Part shown: positions 20,262 to 29,765 of the stretch, piece by piece
Position numbering within the stretch: the stretch's first letter is position 1
Layout of the letters: each line of letters begins with the position of its first letter
Assembly: GCA_014190355.1 (NCBI GenBank)
Contig: BJGH01000002.1
Span: 65,992-129,991, forward strand
Length of the DNA: 64,000 bases
Direction: 5' to 3'
From: Alphaproteobacteria bacterium
GTDB lineage: Bacteria > Pseudomonadota > Alphaproteobacteria > Rickettsiales > UBA1997
The notes under the pieces: generated by a model
Database searches by the model: none
Told to the model about the DNA's origin: nothing
What the model saw: the letters and a program-made list of their open reading frames with translations, nothing else
Made by a program: the position numbers and the translations under genes

Positions 20262-22175
20262 ATGAATTTTATTCCTTCAAAATTTTATCAAGAGCAATAT
20301 CAGCAATCCATTAACAATCCAGATGAATTCTGGGCGAAACAGGCATTAGAACTTAACTGGTTTAATAAACCTTTGATCACTAAAAATACTTCTTTTGACC
20401 CACAAGTTAAAATCAAATGGTTTGAAGATGGCGAGCTTAATGCCTGTTACAATTGTGTTGATCGCCATGTTGAAGCTGGGCGAGGTCAAAATACTGCGAT
20501 AATTTGGCAAGGTGATGACCCTACAAAATCAAAGAAGGTGAGCTATTTACAATTGCAAGAACAAGTAAAATTATTTGCTAAAATTTTACAAAAAAATCAT
20601 GTTAAAAAAGGTGATCGAGTAATAATTTATTTACCAATGATTGTTGAAGCTTGTTATGCCATGTTAGCCTGCGCAAGAATTGGGGCAGTTCACTGCGTGG
20701 TGTTTGCGGGTTTTTCATCTTCAGCTTTAGCTGATCGCATCAAAGATTGCCAACCCAATTTAATAATCACTGCCGATCAAAGTATTAGAGGTGGAAAATT
20801 ATTTGAACTTAAACACAATGTTGATCAAGCCCAAGAAATATTGAAATCAAAGATCGCAACCTTGGTTATTAAAAATACTAACAACCAAATTAATTGGCAT
20901 AGTGATCGCGATTTGTGGTTAAACGAACAAACTCAAAACTTGGATATTACCCAAGACAATCTCGTAAAAATTAACGCCGAAGAACCATTTTTTATTCTTT
21001 ACACCTCAGGCTCAACAGGCAAGCCGAAAGGGATTTTACACACAACGGCGGGTTATCTTTTATATTGTGCTTTAACTTTCAAATATGCTTTTGATTATCA
21101 GCCCGGTGAAGTGTTTTGGTGTAGCGCAGATATTGGCTGGATCACTGGTCATTCCTACACAATTTACGGGGCATTGTTAAATGGCGCAACAACCCTGATT
21201 TACGAAGGAGTACCAAATTACCCAACGCCATCACGATTTTGGCAAGTGATTGATCAACACAAGGTCAATATTTTTTATACTGCTCCAACCGCAATTAGAG
21301 CCTTAATGCGTGAAGGTGATGATTATGTTAAAGCAACCTCTCGAAAAACCCTGCGAATTTTAGGTTCAGTTGGCGAGCCTATCAATCCTGAAGCCTGGCA
21401 ATGGTATTATGAAATTGTTGGTGAAAAAAATTGTGCTATAGTTGACACTTGGTGGCAAACCGAAACTGGCGGGCATATGATTCTGCCATTGCCAAACCAT
21501 ATCGAACCAAAGCCGAGTATGGCAACTTTGCCGTTTTTTGGAATTAAACCAGTTCTTTTAAATGACGATGGCAAAGAAATTATTGGCGAAGGGCAGGGCA
21601 ATTTATGTATTGCTGACGCATGGCCGGGAATGGCTCGCTCAATTTATCAAGATCATCAAAGATTTGAAGAAACTTATTTTAAAAAATTTCCTGGATATTA
21701 TTTTTCTGCAGATACCGCAAAGCGTGATCACGATGGATATTTTCGCATTACAAGTAGAGCTGATGATGTTATCAAAGTTTCGGGTCATCGTCTGGGAAGC
21801 GCTGAAATTGAAGCGGTGATCAATGAACATAGCAAAGTTTCAGAATCTGCAGTAATCGGCATTCCTCACGCAATTAAGGGTGAGGCAATTTACATTTTTG
21901 TAATTGTTAAACAACAATTTGCTACCAATGATGATCATCAAAACGATATATTAAAAGCCGAACTTAAGCAATTAGTTCGTCAAAAAATTGGCGCAATCGC
22001 CAGCCCTGAAAATATTGACTTTGTTGATGATCTTCCTAAAACCAGATCAGGAAAAATAATGCGAAGAATTATTCGCAAAATTATTTGTAAGGACTATGAA
22101 AATCTCGGCGATTTAAGCACTCTAACCAATCCACAAATCGTTGATACCATAATTAAAAAATATAAAGAATTATGA
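20262..22175 (+). CDS. acsA: Acetyl-CoA synthetase
   Basis: This AMP-forming ligase activates acetate to acetyl-CoA. The protein has the adenylation P-loop YTSGSTGKPKG near residue 248, WCSADIGWITGHSY, DTWWQTETGG, and the C-terminal KTRSGKIMRR with the regulatory acetylatable lysine at about residue 598. The frame also opens at a TTG at 20238 (8 codons longer); neither start has a clear ribosome-binding site, and I prefer the ATG at 20262. The next gene overlaps by 4 bp and encodes a GNAT acetyltransferase, the enzyme type that can inactivate Acs by acetylating this lysine. Confidence 0.95.
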   Translation: MNFIPSKFYQEQYQQSINNPDEFWAKQALELNWFNKPLITKNTSFDPQVKIKWFEDGELNACYNCVDRHVEAGRGQNTAIIWQGDDPTKSKKVSYLQLQEQVKLFAKILQKNHVKKGDRVIIYLPMIVEACYAMLACARIGAVHCVVFAGFSSSALADRIKDCQPNLIITADQSIRGGKLFELKHNVDQAQEILKSKIATLVIKNTNNQINWHSDRDLWLNEQTQNLDITQDNLVKINAEEPFFILYTSGSTGKPKGILHTTAGYLLYCALTFKYAFDYQPGEVFWCSADIGWITGHSYTIYGALLNGATTLIYEGVPNYPTPSRFWQVIDQHKVNIFYTAPTAIRALMREGDDYVKATSRKTLRILGSVGEPINPEAWQWYYEIVGEKNCAIVDTWWQTETGGHMILPLPNHIEPKPSMATLPFFGIKPVLLNDDGKEIIGEGQGNLCIADAWPGMARSIYQDHQRFEETYFKKFPGYYFSADTAKRDHDGYFRITSRADDVIKVSGHRLGSAEIEAVINEHSKVSESAVIGIPHAIKGEAIYIFVIVKQQFATNDDHQNDILKAELKQLVRQKIGAIASPENIDFVDDLPKTRSGKIMRRIIRKIICKDYENLGDLSTLTNPQIVDTIIKKYKEL

Positions 22176-22651
22176 GCAAAAAAATTTCTCTTGCACAAAT
22201 TAGTGATATCTCATGGATGGTTGATTTATCTGAGATTAAGCGTAGCAATTATCAGAAATATCAACCAAATTTTTGGAAAAAAAATCCTAATTCATTGTTA
22301 ATTCAATCAAAATATTTCGAAGAATTGCTTAGCGATAAAAATATTATCGCTTTGGTTTTGAGTGATAAATCAGGTTTTGTAATGGGAAGAATTATAACTC
22401 CTCCAAGTGTTTATGATGCAGGGTTGACCTTGATGATCGATGATTTTTGCGTTAGCGATATTAATCACAATAATTCTAATCCTTGGTTTGATCAAGGGCA
22501 AATTTTACTTGATGAAATTATTAAAATTGCTAAAAGTCGCGAAGTAAAGCAGATACTGGTGGTGTCAGGAAATCATGATAAAAACAAAACTGAATTTCTC
22601 AAGAAAAATAATCTAACAATTGCATCGCTTTGGCTTACAAAAGTAATTTAA
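22172..22651 (+). CDS. GNAT-family acetyltransferase-like protein
   Basis: The 159-aa protein has the general pattern of a GNAT fold: an alpha/beta start with YQPNFWKKNPNS, a central strand pair around ALVLSDKSGFVMGRIITPP and LTLMIDDFCV, then a glycine/helix acetyl-CoA region (WFDQGQILLDEIIKIAK) and a late strand ILVVSGNHDKNKTEFLKK. It overlaps acsA by 4 bp (ATGA), so the two are translationally coupled. A role in controlling Acs is possible but only inferred from position. Confidence 0.65.
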   Translation: MSKKISLAQISDISWMVDLSEIKRSNYQKYQPNFWKKNPNSLLIQSKYFEELLSDKNIIALVLSDKSGFVMGRIITPPSVYDAGLTLMIDDFCVSDINHNNSNPWFDQGQILLDEIIKIAKSREVKQILVVSGNHDKNKTEFLKKNNLTIASLWLTKVI

Positions 22652-23076
22652 AATCAAAAAAGTTAAAAAAATCAAAGACCTTTTTAACTGCAAATAGATA
22701 ATTATTATAAATGCATAAAACCTTTGAAATAGAATATATTAATATTGAGTAATTGCTCTAAATACCTAATATACAATTAAAAAAACATTAAAATTGAAAA
22801 CAAACTATTAAAAGTAATAAGCATAATAATTTTAGAGCTGAAAATTAGTTCAAATCACTCAACATAAAAGTTTCTAGTCAAATATTGAAATAATTTTATA
22901 AGATAAAATCTCATACAAATGCTAATAAATTTTTGTTATTAAATTTATTAGATTCATAAAATTGTTTTTTATTGATTTTTAAACCTTAATTCAGCACATA
23001 TTTATTTCTTATTGATAAATATATTTATTTTATTTAGTTTTTAATTTAAATTTTTTAACAACAAAATTATTAAAAT
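22652..23076. other. Leader region of the LRR gene array
   Basis: This 425-bp interval has no gene. Its last 80 bases (about 22997-23076) are nearly identical to the leaders of the two downstream LRR genes (24713-24781 and 28513-28592). They include the shared TTCTTATTGATAAATAT and TTTTTAACAA segments. Conservation across paralogues suggests a promoter and ribosome-loading region, but no strong -35/-10 pair stands out. Confidence 0.5.
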
Positions 23077-24621
23077 ATGAGAGATGCTAAACTTAGCGGT
23101 TCTTCGACCGAAGATTTCACACCAGAATTTCAAGCAATTTTAGAAAGCATACAAAACAATACTGCTACAGAAATTAATTTAGCATGGAATAAATTAAGAG
23201 ATGATGGAGCTAAAGCCCTTGCAGTAGCACTTACTAAAAACGATACCTTAACAAAACTTGATCTTAGGGAAAATAATATTGGAGATGACGGAGCTCAAGC
23301 CCTTGCAGAAGCACTTACTAAAAACGATACCCTAACAAAACTTGATCTTTCCAGTAATAATTTCGGAAGTGTCGCAGCTCAAGACCTTGCAAAAGCTCTT
23401 AGTGAAAACTACACCGTGCTAGAACTTCTAATGCCCTCTTCAATCAATGAAGACTTAGAAACTCAGATAGGAGATTATTTAGCAAGAAACAAAAAAATCG
23501 ACGAAATCGCCACCCAAATCTCAAATTATTATACCCAAGATTCCGCAACCTCAACTTTTCCAAGCATAGATGACGAATTAATCAAAAAACCCCAAATATG
23601 TTTAAAAATCTTGGAAAAATCTTTATCAAAAATAATTGATTTCAAAAAGGCTAATGACCAAGAAGTTAACGAAGAGCAAATAAAGAAAGAATTTATCGAA
23701 CATTTAGAATTATTTAGAGATGGAAATGAACACCTAGCTAGAGCGCTCAGTGAGAACGCATCCTCAGAGAAACTTGATTTTTTTGGCACTAAGATCGGTG
23801 ATAGAGGAGCTCAACTTATTTCAGAAATGCTTATTATTAAAAAGAATAAAACATTAAAAATTCTTAATTTTTGTAATAATGATATCGGAGTTGCCGGAGC
23901 TACAGCCCTGGCAGAAGCACTTACTAAAAACAAAAACTTAACAAAACTTGATCTTTCCTATAATAAAATCGGAGATGACGGAGCTAAAGTCCTTGCGGAA
24001 GCACTTAAAGTTAACGGAGCCTTAGAAGAACTTGATCTTTCCAAAAATAATATCGGACCTGCTGGAACTCAAGCCCTTGCAGAAGCACTTATGGTTAATA
24101 AAACCTTAACAAAACTTTATCTTCACACAAATAATATCGGACCTGATGGAACTCAAGTCCTTGCAAATGCACTTAAAGTTAACGTAACCTTAACAAAACT
24201 TGATCTTCCCTATAATAAAATCGGAGATGCCGGAGCTTCAGACCTTGCAAATGCACTTAAAGTTAACGGAGCCTTAAAAGAACTTAATCTTTCCTCAAAT
24301 GGAATCGGAGATGACGGAGCTTCAGCCCTAGCAACAATTTTTACTACAAACAAAAACTTAAAAAATCTTTATCTTTCCGAAAATAATATCGAAAATAATG
24401 GAGTTATAGCCGTCGCAAATGGGCTTAGAAATAATCAAACCCTTATTTATCTTAATCTTTCCAATAATAATTATAATGAGCAAGCGGCTAGATATATTAG
24501 AAAAGCTTTAGGTAATTTATATTTATTTACTGATCATACTACCACTCCCACTTCGTCACCCAGAGCTAATCGAGGCGTTAATCCTTCGTCATTCAAAACT
24601 CAAGAAGATAGGGGGCGGTAA
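23077..24621 (+). CDS. Leucine-rich repeat protein, RNase-inhibitor type (copy 1)
   Basis: The 514-aa protein is built from 28-residue LRRs of the ribonuclease-inhibitor/NLR type (pattern LxxLDLSxNxIGDDGAxALAEAL). The order is an N-terminal tag (FTPEFQAILESIQNNTA), a few LRRs, and a non-LRR alpha-helical cap (about residues 110-210: NKKIDEIATQISNYY to KKEFIEHLE). About ten more LRRs and a polar tail follow. There is no signal peptide. In copies 2 and 3 the cap is at the C-terminus, so this gene looks like a fusion of two LRR genes. Such eukaryote-like proteins are often secreted effectors of intracellular bacteria; no secretion signal is recognised. Confidence 0.8.
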   Translation: MRDAKLSGSSTEDFTPEFQAILESIQNNTATEINLAWNKLRDDGAKALAVALTKNDTLTKLDLRENNIGDDGAQALAEALTKNDTLTKLDLSSNNFGSVAAQDLAKALSENYTVLELLMPSSINEDLETQIGDYLARNKKIDEIATQISNYYTQDSATSTFPSIDDELIKKPQICLKILEKSLSKIIDFKKANDQEVNEEQIKKEFIEHLELFRDGNEHLARALSENASSEKLDFFGTKIGDRGAQLISEMLIIKKNKTLKILNFCNNDIGVAGATALAEALTKNKNLTKLDLSYNKIGDDGAKVLAEALKVNGALEELDLSKNNIGPAGTQALAEALMVNKTLTKLYLHTNNIGPDGTQVLANALKVNVTLTKLDLPYNKIGDAGASDLANALKVNGALKELNLSSNGIGDDGASALATIFTTNKNLKNLYLSENNIENNGVIAVANGLRNNQTLIYLNLSNNNYNEQAARYIRKALGNLYLFTDHTTTPTSSPRANRGVNPSSFKTQEDRGR

Positions 24622-24781
24622 TCCTACTTCGCGGTAGTTCTTGATTAACGAAAAAACGAAAACCTCAACTTACAAAAGTTAAAAGTAACCTGGTACCTTT
24701 TTCATATTTATTTCTTATTGATAAATATGTTTATTTTATTTAGTTTTTAATTTAAATTTTTTAACAAAAAATTAATAAAAT
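24611..24781 (+). repeat. Direct repeat between LRR genes, first copy
   Basis: From GGGGGCGGTA at 24611 through the gene start, this stretch is almost identical to 28421-28592, with a one-base length difference. It includes CCTGGTACCTTTTTCATATT. The repeat begins inside the 3' end of LRR copy 1 and continues into the first codons of copy 2. It marks the unit that was duplicated. Confidence 0.85.
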
Positions 24782-27700
24782 ATGAGAGATTTTCAGACTA
24801 GTGATTCTTCGACCGAAGATTTCCCACCAGATTCGACCGAAAATTTCACACCGGAATTTCAAGCAATTTTAGAAAGCATTCAAAACAATACTGCTAATAA
24901 AATTGATATTGGAGATCAAGTTTTAAGGGATAATGAAGTTATAGCCCTTGCAGAATCTCTTAAGAATAACACATCCTTAAAGAAACTTAATTTTTGGAGT
25001 ACTAAGATCGTTAATAGCGGAGTTCATCTTATTACAGAATTGAAAAACCGAAGGGTCATTCGTACTAAGATCGTTAATAGCGGAGTTCATCTTATTACAG
25101 AATTGAAAAACCGAAGGGTCATTGGTACTAGGATCGTTAATAGCGGAGTTCATCTTATTACAGAAGTGCTTAAAAATAATAAAACATTAGAAATTCTTAA
25201 TTTTAATAACAATAGTTTCGGACCTAACGAGGCTTCAGCCCTTGCAAATTTACTTAGGGTTAATACATCCTTAAAAGAACTTATTCTTTCTGAAAATAAT
25301 ATCGGAGATGATGGAGCTCAAGCCCTTGCAGAAGCACTTAAAGTTAACGAAACCTTAACAAAACTTTTTTTTGGAGAAAATAAAATCGGACCTGCTGGAG
25401 CTCAAGCCCTTGCAGAAGCACTTAAAGTTAACGAAACCTTAACAGAACTTGATCTTTCCGAAAATAAAATCAGAGATGATGGAGCTGAAGCCCTTGCAGA
25501 AGCACTTAAAGTTAACAAAACCTTAACAGAACTTGATCTTTCCGAAAATAAAATCAGAGATGATGGAGCTGAAGCCCTTGCAGAAGCACTTAAAGTTAAC
25601 GAAACCTTAACAGAACTTGATCTTTCCGAAAATAAAATCAGAGATGATGGAGCTGAAGCCCTTGCAGAAGCACTTAGTGAAAACTTGACCCTGCTAGAAC
25701 TTCGAATGCCCTCTTCAATCAATGTAGATTTAAGAACTGAGATAGAAAATTATGTAGTAAGAAACAATTTCCCGCCAAAATTTCAAGCAATTTTAGAAAG
25801 CATACAAAACAATACTGCTCCAGACATTCATTTATCACCTGAAGATCTAGGAGATTATGTTATCGAACACCTAGCTAAAGCGCTCAGTAAGAACACATCC
25901 TTAAAGGTACTATATTTCTGGGGCACTCCGATCGGTGATAAAGGAGCTGAACTTATGTCAGAAATGCTTAAAAATAATAAAACATTAGAAATTCTTAGTT
26001 TTTTTAATAATAATATCGGAGTTGCCGGAGCTCAAGCCCTTGCAGAAGCACTTAGGGTTAATATAACCTTAAAAGAACTTATTCTTTCTGAAAATAATAT
26101 CGGAGATGATGGAGCTCAAACCCTTGCAGAAGCACTTAAAGTTAACGAAATCTTAAAAAAATTTTTTTTTGGAGAAAATAAAATCGGAGATGATGGAGCT
26201 CAAGCCCTTGCAGAAGTGCTTAGTAAAAACAAAACCTTAACAAAACTTTATCTTCACACAAATAATATCGGACCTGATGGAGCTCAAGCCCTTGCAGAAG
26301 CACTTAAAGTTAACGAAACCTTAACAGAACTTGATCTTTCCGAAAATAAAATCAGAGATGATGGAGCTCAAGCCCTTGCAGAAGCACTTAAAGTTAACGA
26401 AACCTTAACAAAACTTTATCTTCACACAAATAATATCGGACCTGATGGAACTCAAGCCCTTGCAGAAGCACTTAAAGTTAACGAAACCTTAACAGAACTC
26501 GATCTTACCGAAAATAAAATCAGAGATTATGGAGCTGAAGCCCTTGCAGAAGCGCTTAGTGAAAACTTGACCCTGCTAGAACTTCGAATGCCCTCTTCAA
26601 TCAATGTAGATTTAAAAACTGAGATAGAAAATTATGTAGTAAGAAACAATTTCCCGCCAAAATTTCATGCAATTTTAGAAAGCATTCAAAACAATACTGC
26701 TACAGAAATTAATTTACCAGCTGAAAATCTAGGAGATTATGGTATTGAACTCCTAGCTAAAGCGCTCAGTAAGAACAAATCCTTAAAGGTACTATATTTC
26801 TGGGGCACTCCGATCGGTGATAAAGGAGCTGAACTTATTTCAGAAATGCTTAAAAATAATAAAACATTAGAAATTCTTAGTTTTTATGATAATGATATCG
26901 GAGTTGCCGGAGCTCAAGCCCTTGCAGAAGCACTTAGGGTTAATACAACCTTAAAAGAACTTATTCTTTCTGAAAATAATATCGGAGATGATGGAGCTCA
27001 AGCCCTTGCAGAAGCACTTAAAGTTAACGAAACCTTAACAAAACTTTTTTTTGGAGAAAATAAAATCGAAGATGATGGAGCTCAAGCCCTTGCAGAAGCA
27101 CTTAAAATTAACAAAACCATAACAAAACTTGATCTTAACCGCAACAATATTGGACCTTATGGAGCTCAAGCCCTTGCAGAAGCACTTAAAATTAACAAAA
27201 CCATAACAAAACTTGATCTTAACCGCAACAATATCGGAGATGATGGAGCTCAAGCCCTTGCAGAAGCACTTAAAATTAACAAAACCTTAACAAAACTTTT
27301 TTTTGGAGAAAATAAAATCGAAGATTATGGAGCTCAAGCCCTTGCAGAAGCACTTAAAATTAACAAAACCATAACAAAACTTGATCTTAACCGCAACAAT
27401 ATTGGACCTTATGGAGCTCAAGCCCTTGCAGAAGCACTTAAAATTAACAAAACCTTAACAAAACTTTTTTTTGGAGAAAATAAAATCGGAGATGACGGAG
27501 CTCAAGCCCTTACAGAAGCACTTAAAATTAACAAAACCATAACAAAACTTGATCTTAACCGCAACAATATTGGACCTTATGGAGCTCAAGCCCTTGCAGA
27601 AGCACTTAAAATTAACAAAACCTTAACAAAACTTAATCTTAACCGCAACAATATCGGAGATGATGGAGCTATAGCCCTTGCAGAAGCTCTTACTAAAAAC

Positions 27701-28447
27701 GATACCCTAACAAAACTTGATCTTTCCAGTAATAATTTCGGAAGTGTCGCAGCTACAGACCTCGCAGGAGCTCTCAGTGAAAACTACACCGTGCTAGAAC
27801 TTCTAATGCCCCCTTCAATCAATGAACACTTAGAAACTCAGATAGGAGATTATTTAGCAAGAAACAAAAAAATCGACGAAATCGCCACCCAAATCTCAAA
27901 TTATTATACCCAAGATTCCGCAACCTCACCTTTTCCAAGCATAGATGACGAATTAATCAAAAAACCCCAAATATGTTTAAAAATCTTGGAAAAATCTTTA
28001 TCAAAAATAATTGATTTCAAAAAGGCTAATGACCAAGAAGTTAACGAAGAGCAAATAAAGAAAGAATTTATCGAACATTTAAAATCATCTAGAGTGGGCA
28101 TGAGACTTTTATTGTCTTGCAAAGATAAAAAAAATTCATTTGAACTTAATCTTCGGGATTATTTATGGTCCATGGGGGTTACGAAAAGCAAAGATTTTAT
28201 AATAGAAAATGATAAAAACAAAAAAAAGGAAATTGCAAAAAACGAAGATGATACAAGAGAAAAAGAAACAAAGGAAAATGAAATTGCAAAAAAAATTGTT
28301 ACAGGTCAAGATATTTTTCCAACTATACAAAAAAACCTTCCTGATCACCTTTTTAATTTTCAAGTTAAAGCTTCTGCTGAAGCTCCTAGCACCAATCCTA
28401 CATCACCCACAGCTCAAGGTGGGGGCGGTAATTCTCCTTTGCGGTAG
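24782..28447 (+). CDS. Giant modular leucine-rich repeat protein (copy 2)
   Basis: The 1221-aa protein has about thirty RNase-inhibitor-type LRRs of 28 residues arranged in three larger modules. Each module starts with an FQAILESIQNNTA-type tag (near residues 25, 330 and 625). The first two end with LRMPSSINVDL and IENYVVRNN; the third ends with the alpha-helical cap also found in copy 1. A lysine/glutamate-rich linker and a Gly/Pro/Ser tail follow. Neighbouring repeats are nearly identical in DNA as well as protein, so the array is recent or kept uniform by gene conversion. It has no signal peptide or membrane segment. A binding or host-directed role is likely from fold alone; the target is unknown. 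Confidence 0.8.
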   Translation: MRDFQTSDSSTEDFPPDSTENFTPEFQAILESIQNNTANKIDIGDQVLRDNEVIALAESLKNNTSLKKLNFWSTKIVNSGVHLITELKNRRVIRTKIVNSGVHLITELKNRRVIGTRIVNSGVHLITEVLKNNKTLEILNFNNNSFGPNEASALANLLRVNTSLKELILSENNIGDDGAQALAEALKVNETLTKLFFGENKIGPAGAQALAEALKVNETLTELDLSENKIRDDGAEALAEALKVNKTLTELDLSENKIRDDGAEALAEALKVNETLTELDLSENKIRDDGAEALAEALSENLTLLELRMPSSINVDLRTEIENYVVRNNFPPKFQAILESIQNNTAPDIHLSPEDLGDYVIEHLAKALSKNTSLKVLYFWGTPIGDKGAELMSEMLKNNKTLEILSFFNNNIGVAGAQALAEALRVNITLKELILSENNIGDDGAQTLAEALKVNEILKKFFFGENKIGDDGAQALAEVLSKNKTLTKLYLHTNNIGPDGAQALAEALKVNETLTELDLSENKIRDDGAQALAEALKVNETLTKLYLHTNNIGPDGTQALAEALKVNETLTELDLTENKIRDYGAEALAEALSENLTLLELRMPSSINVDLKTEIENYVVRNNFPPKFHAILESIQNNTATEINLPAENLGDYGIELLAKALSKNKSLKVLYFWGTPIGDKGAELISEMLKNNKTLEILSFYDNDIGVAGAQALAEALRVNTTLKELILSENNIGDDGAQALAEALKVNETLTKLFFGENKIEDDGAQALAEALKINKTITKLDLNRNNIGPYGAQALAEALKINKTITKLDLNRNNIGDDGAQALAEALKINKTLTKLFFGENKIEDYGAQALAEALKINKTITKLDLNRNNIGPYGAQALAEALKINKTLTKLFFGENKIGDDGAQALTEALKINKTITKLDLNRNNIGPYGAQALAEALKINKTLTKLNLNRNNIGDDGAIALAEALTKNDTLTKLDLSSNNFGSVAATDLAGALSENYTVLELLMPPSINEHLETQIGDYLARNKKIDEIATQISNYYTQDSATSPFPSIDDELIKKPQICLKILEKSLSKIIDFKKANDQEVNEEQIKKEFIEHLKSSRVGMRLLLSCKDKKNSFELNLRDYLWSMGVTKSKDFIIENDKNKKKEIAKNEDDTREKETKENEIAKKIVTGQDIFPTIQKNLPDHLFNFQVKASAEAPSTNPTSPTAQGGGGNSPLR
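25011..25170 (+). repeat. 63-bp tandem repeat inside LRR copy 2
   Basis: Two full copies and one partial copy of a 63-bp unit encode TKIVNSGVHLITELKNRRVI-type peptides. The 21-residue unit does not match the 28-residue LRR period, so this is a local slippage duplication that breaks repeat register while keeping the frame. Confidence 0.8.
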
Positions 28448-28592
28448 TTCTTAATTAACGAAAAAACGAAAACCTCAACTTACAAAAGTTAAAAGTAACC
28501 TGGTACCTTTTTCATATTTACTTCTTATTGATAAATATGTTTATTTTATTTAGTTTTTAATTTAAATTTTTTAACAACAAAATTAATAAAAT
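28421..28592 (+). repeat. Direct repeat between LRR genes, second copy
   Basis: This is the partner of 24611-24781. It starts in the last codons of LRR copy 2 and ends at the start codon of copy 3. It holds the shared leader with TTCTTATTGATAAATAT. Confidence 0.85.
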
Positions 28593-29558
28593 ATGAGAGA
28601 TTTTCAGACTAGTGATTCTTCGACCGAGCATTTCCCACCAGATTCGACCGAAAATTTCACACCGGAATTTCAAGCAATTTTAGAAAGCATACAAAACAAT
28701 ACTGCTAATAAAATTGATATTGGAAGGCAATTTTTAGGAGATAATAATGCTAAAGCCCTTGCGGGAGTTCTTGGGAATAACACATCCTTAGAGGAACTTA
28801 ATTTATGGAGCACTAAGATCGGTGATACAGGAGCTGAACTTATTTCAGAAATGCTTAAAAATAATAAAACATTAAAAATTCTTAATTTTTATAATAATTA
28901 TATCGGAGTTGCCGGAGCTCAAGCCCTTGCAGAAGCACTTAAAGTTAACAAAACCTTAACAAAACTTTTTTTTAGAGAAAATAAAATCGGAGATGTCGCA
29001 GCTAAAGCTCTTACAGAAGCACTTAAAGTTAACGAAACCTTAACAGAACTTGATCTTTCTGGTAATAATTTCGGAGATGTCGCAGCTCAAGCCCTTGCAC
29101 AAGCACTTAGTGAAAACTACACCGTGCTAGGACTTCGAATGTCCCCCTTCAATCAATAAAGACTTAGAAACTCTGAGAAGACTTAAAAACTCTGATAGGA
29201 GATTATTTAGTAAGAAACAAAAAATCGACGAAATCGCCACCCAAATCTCAAATTATCATACCCAAGATTCCGCAACCTCAACTTTTCCAATCATAGATGA
29301 TAACTTAATCAAAGAACCCCAAATATGTTTAAAAATCTTTATCAAAAATAATTGATTTCAAAAAGGCTAATGGCCAAGAAGTTAACGAAGAGCAAATAAA
29401 GAAAGAATTTATCGAGCATTTAAAATCATCTAGAGGGGGCGCAATGTTTTTTTGAGTCTTTTGATAAAGTTAATAATAAAGAAGGTAATTCTCCTAGCAC
29501 AAACCCTTCTAAACCCTGAGCTCAAGGTAATAATTCTTCTGAGCATGGTTTAAATTAA
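28593..29558 (+). pseudogene. Degenerate leucine-rich repeat gene (copy 3)
   Basis: The first 188 codons are intact and match the N-terminal tag and about four LRRs of copy 2. The frame stops at 29157 inside the SPFNQ segment. After that point the DNA still resembles the cap and tail of the other copies (KKIDEIATQISNY, EEQIKKEFIEHLKSSR, PSTNPS-like tail) but in changing frames and with stops, up to about 29558. The truncated product could still be made, but it would lack the cap. Confidence 0.75.
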
Positions 29559-29765
29559 CGAAGAAGAAACAAAACTCAAATTGCGAAATTCAATTAAAAT
29601 GATCTAGGTTCAAAGTTATAAATGGTTGGATCAAAAATTATAAAATAACTTCTACCTTTCTTTAGTTAAAATTATCAAAGCTTCTTTTTTCTAACTTGTT
29701 TTTAGAAATTTTTTTTCTAAGCTAATCTTGTTCAAATACTTCATTTCAGCGATAATTTTAAACAA

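Noticed and set aside
25402..25722. Open frame on the minus strand inside LRR copy 2 (Ser/Ala-rich repeats)
   Set aside because: It is the mirror of the 84-bp LRR repeats on the coding strand; the low-complexity product follows from the repeat and similar antisense frames occur at 27035 and 27904.
24854..27700. CRISPR-like regular repetition
   Set aside because: The 84-bp period is coding and equals 28 LRR residues; there are no unique spacers between constant repeats.
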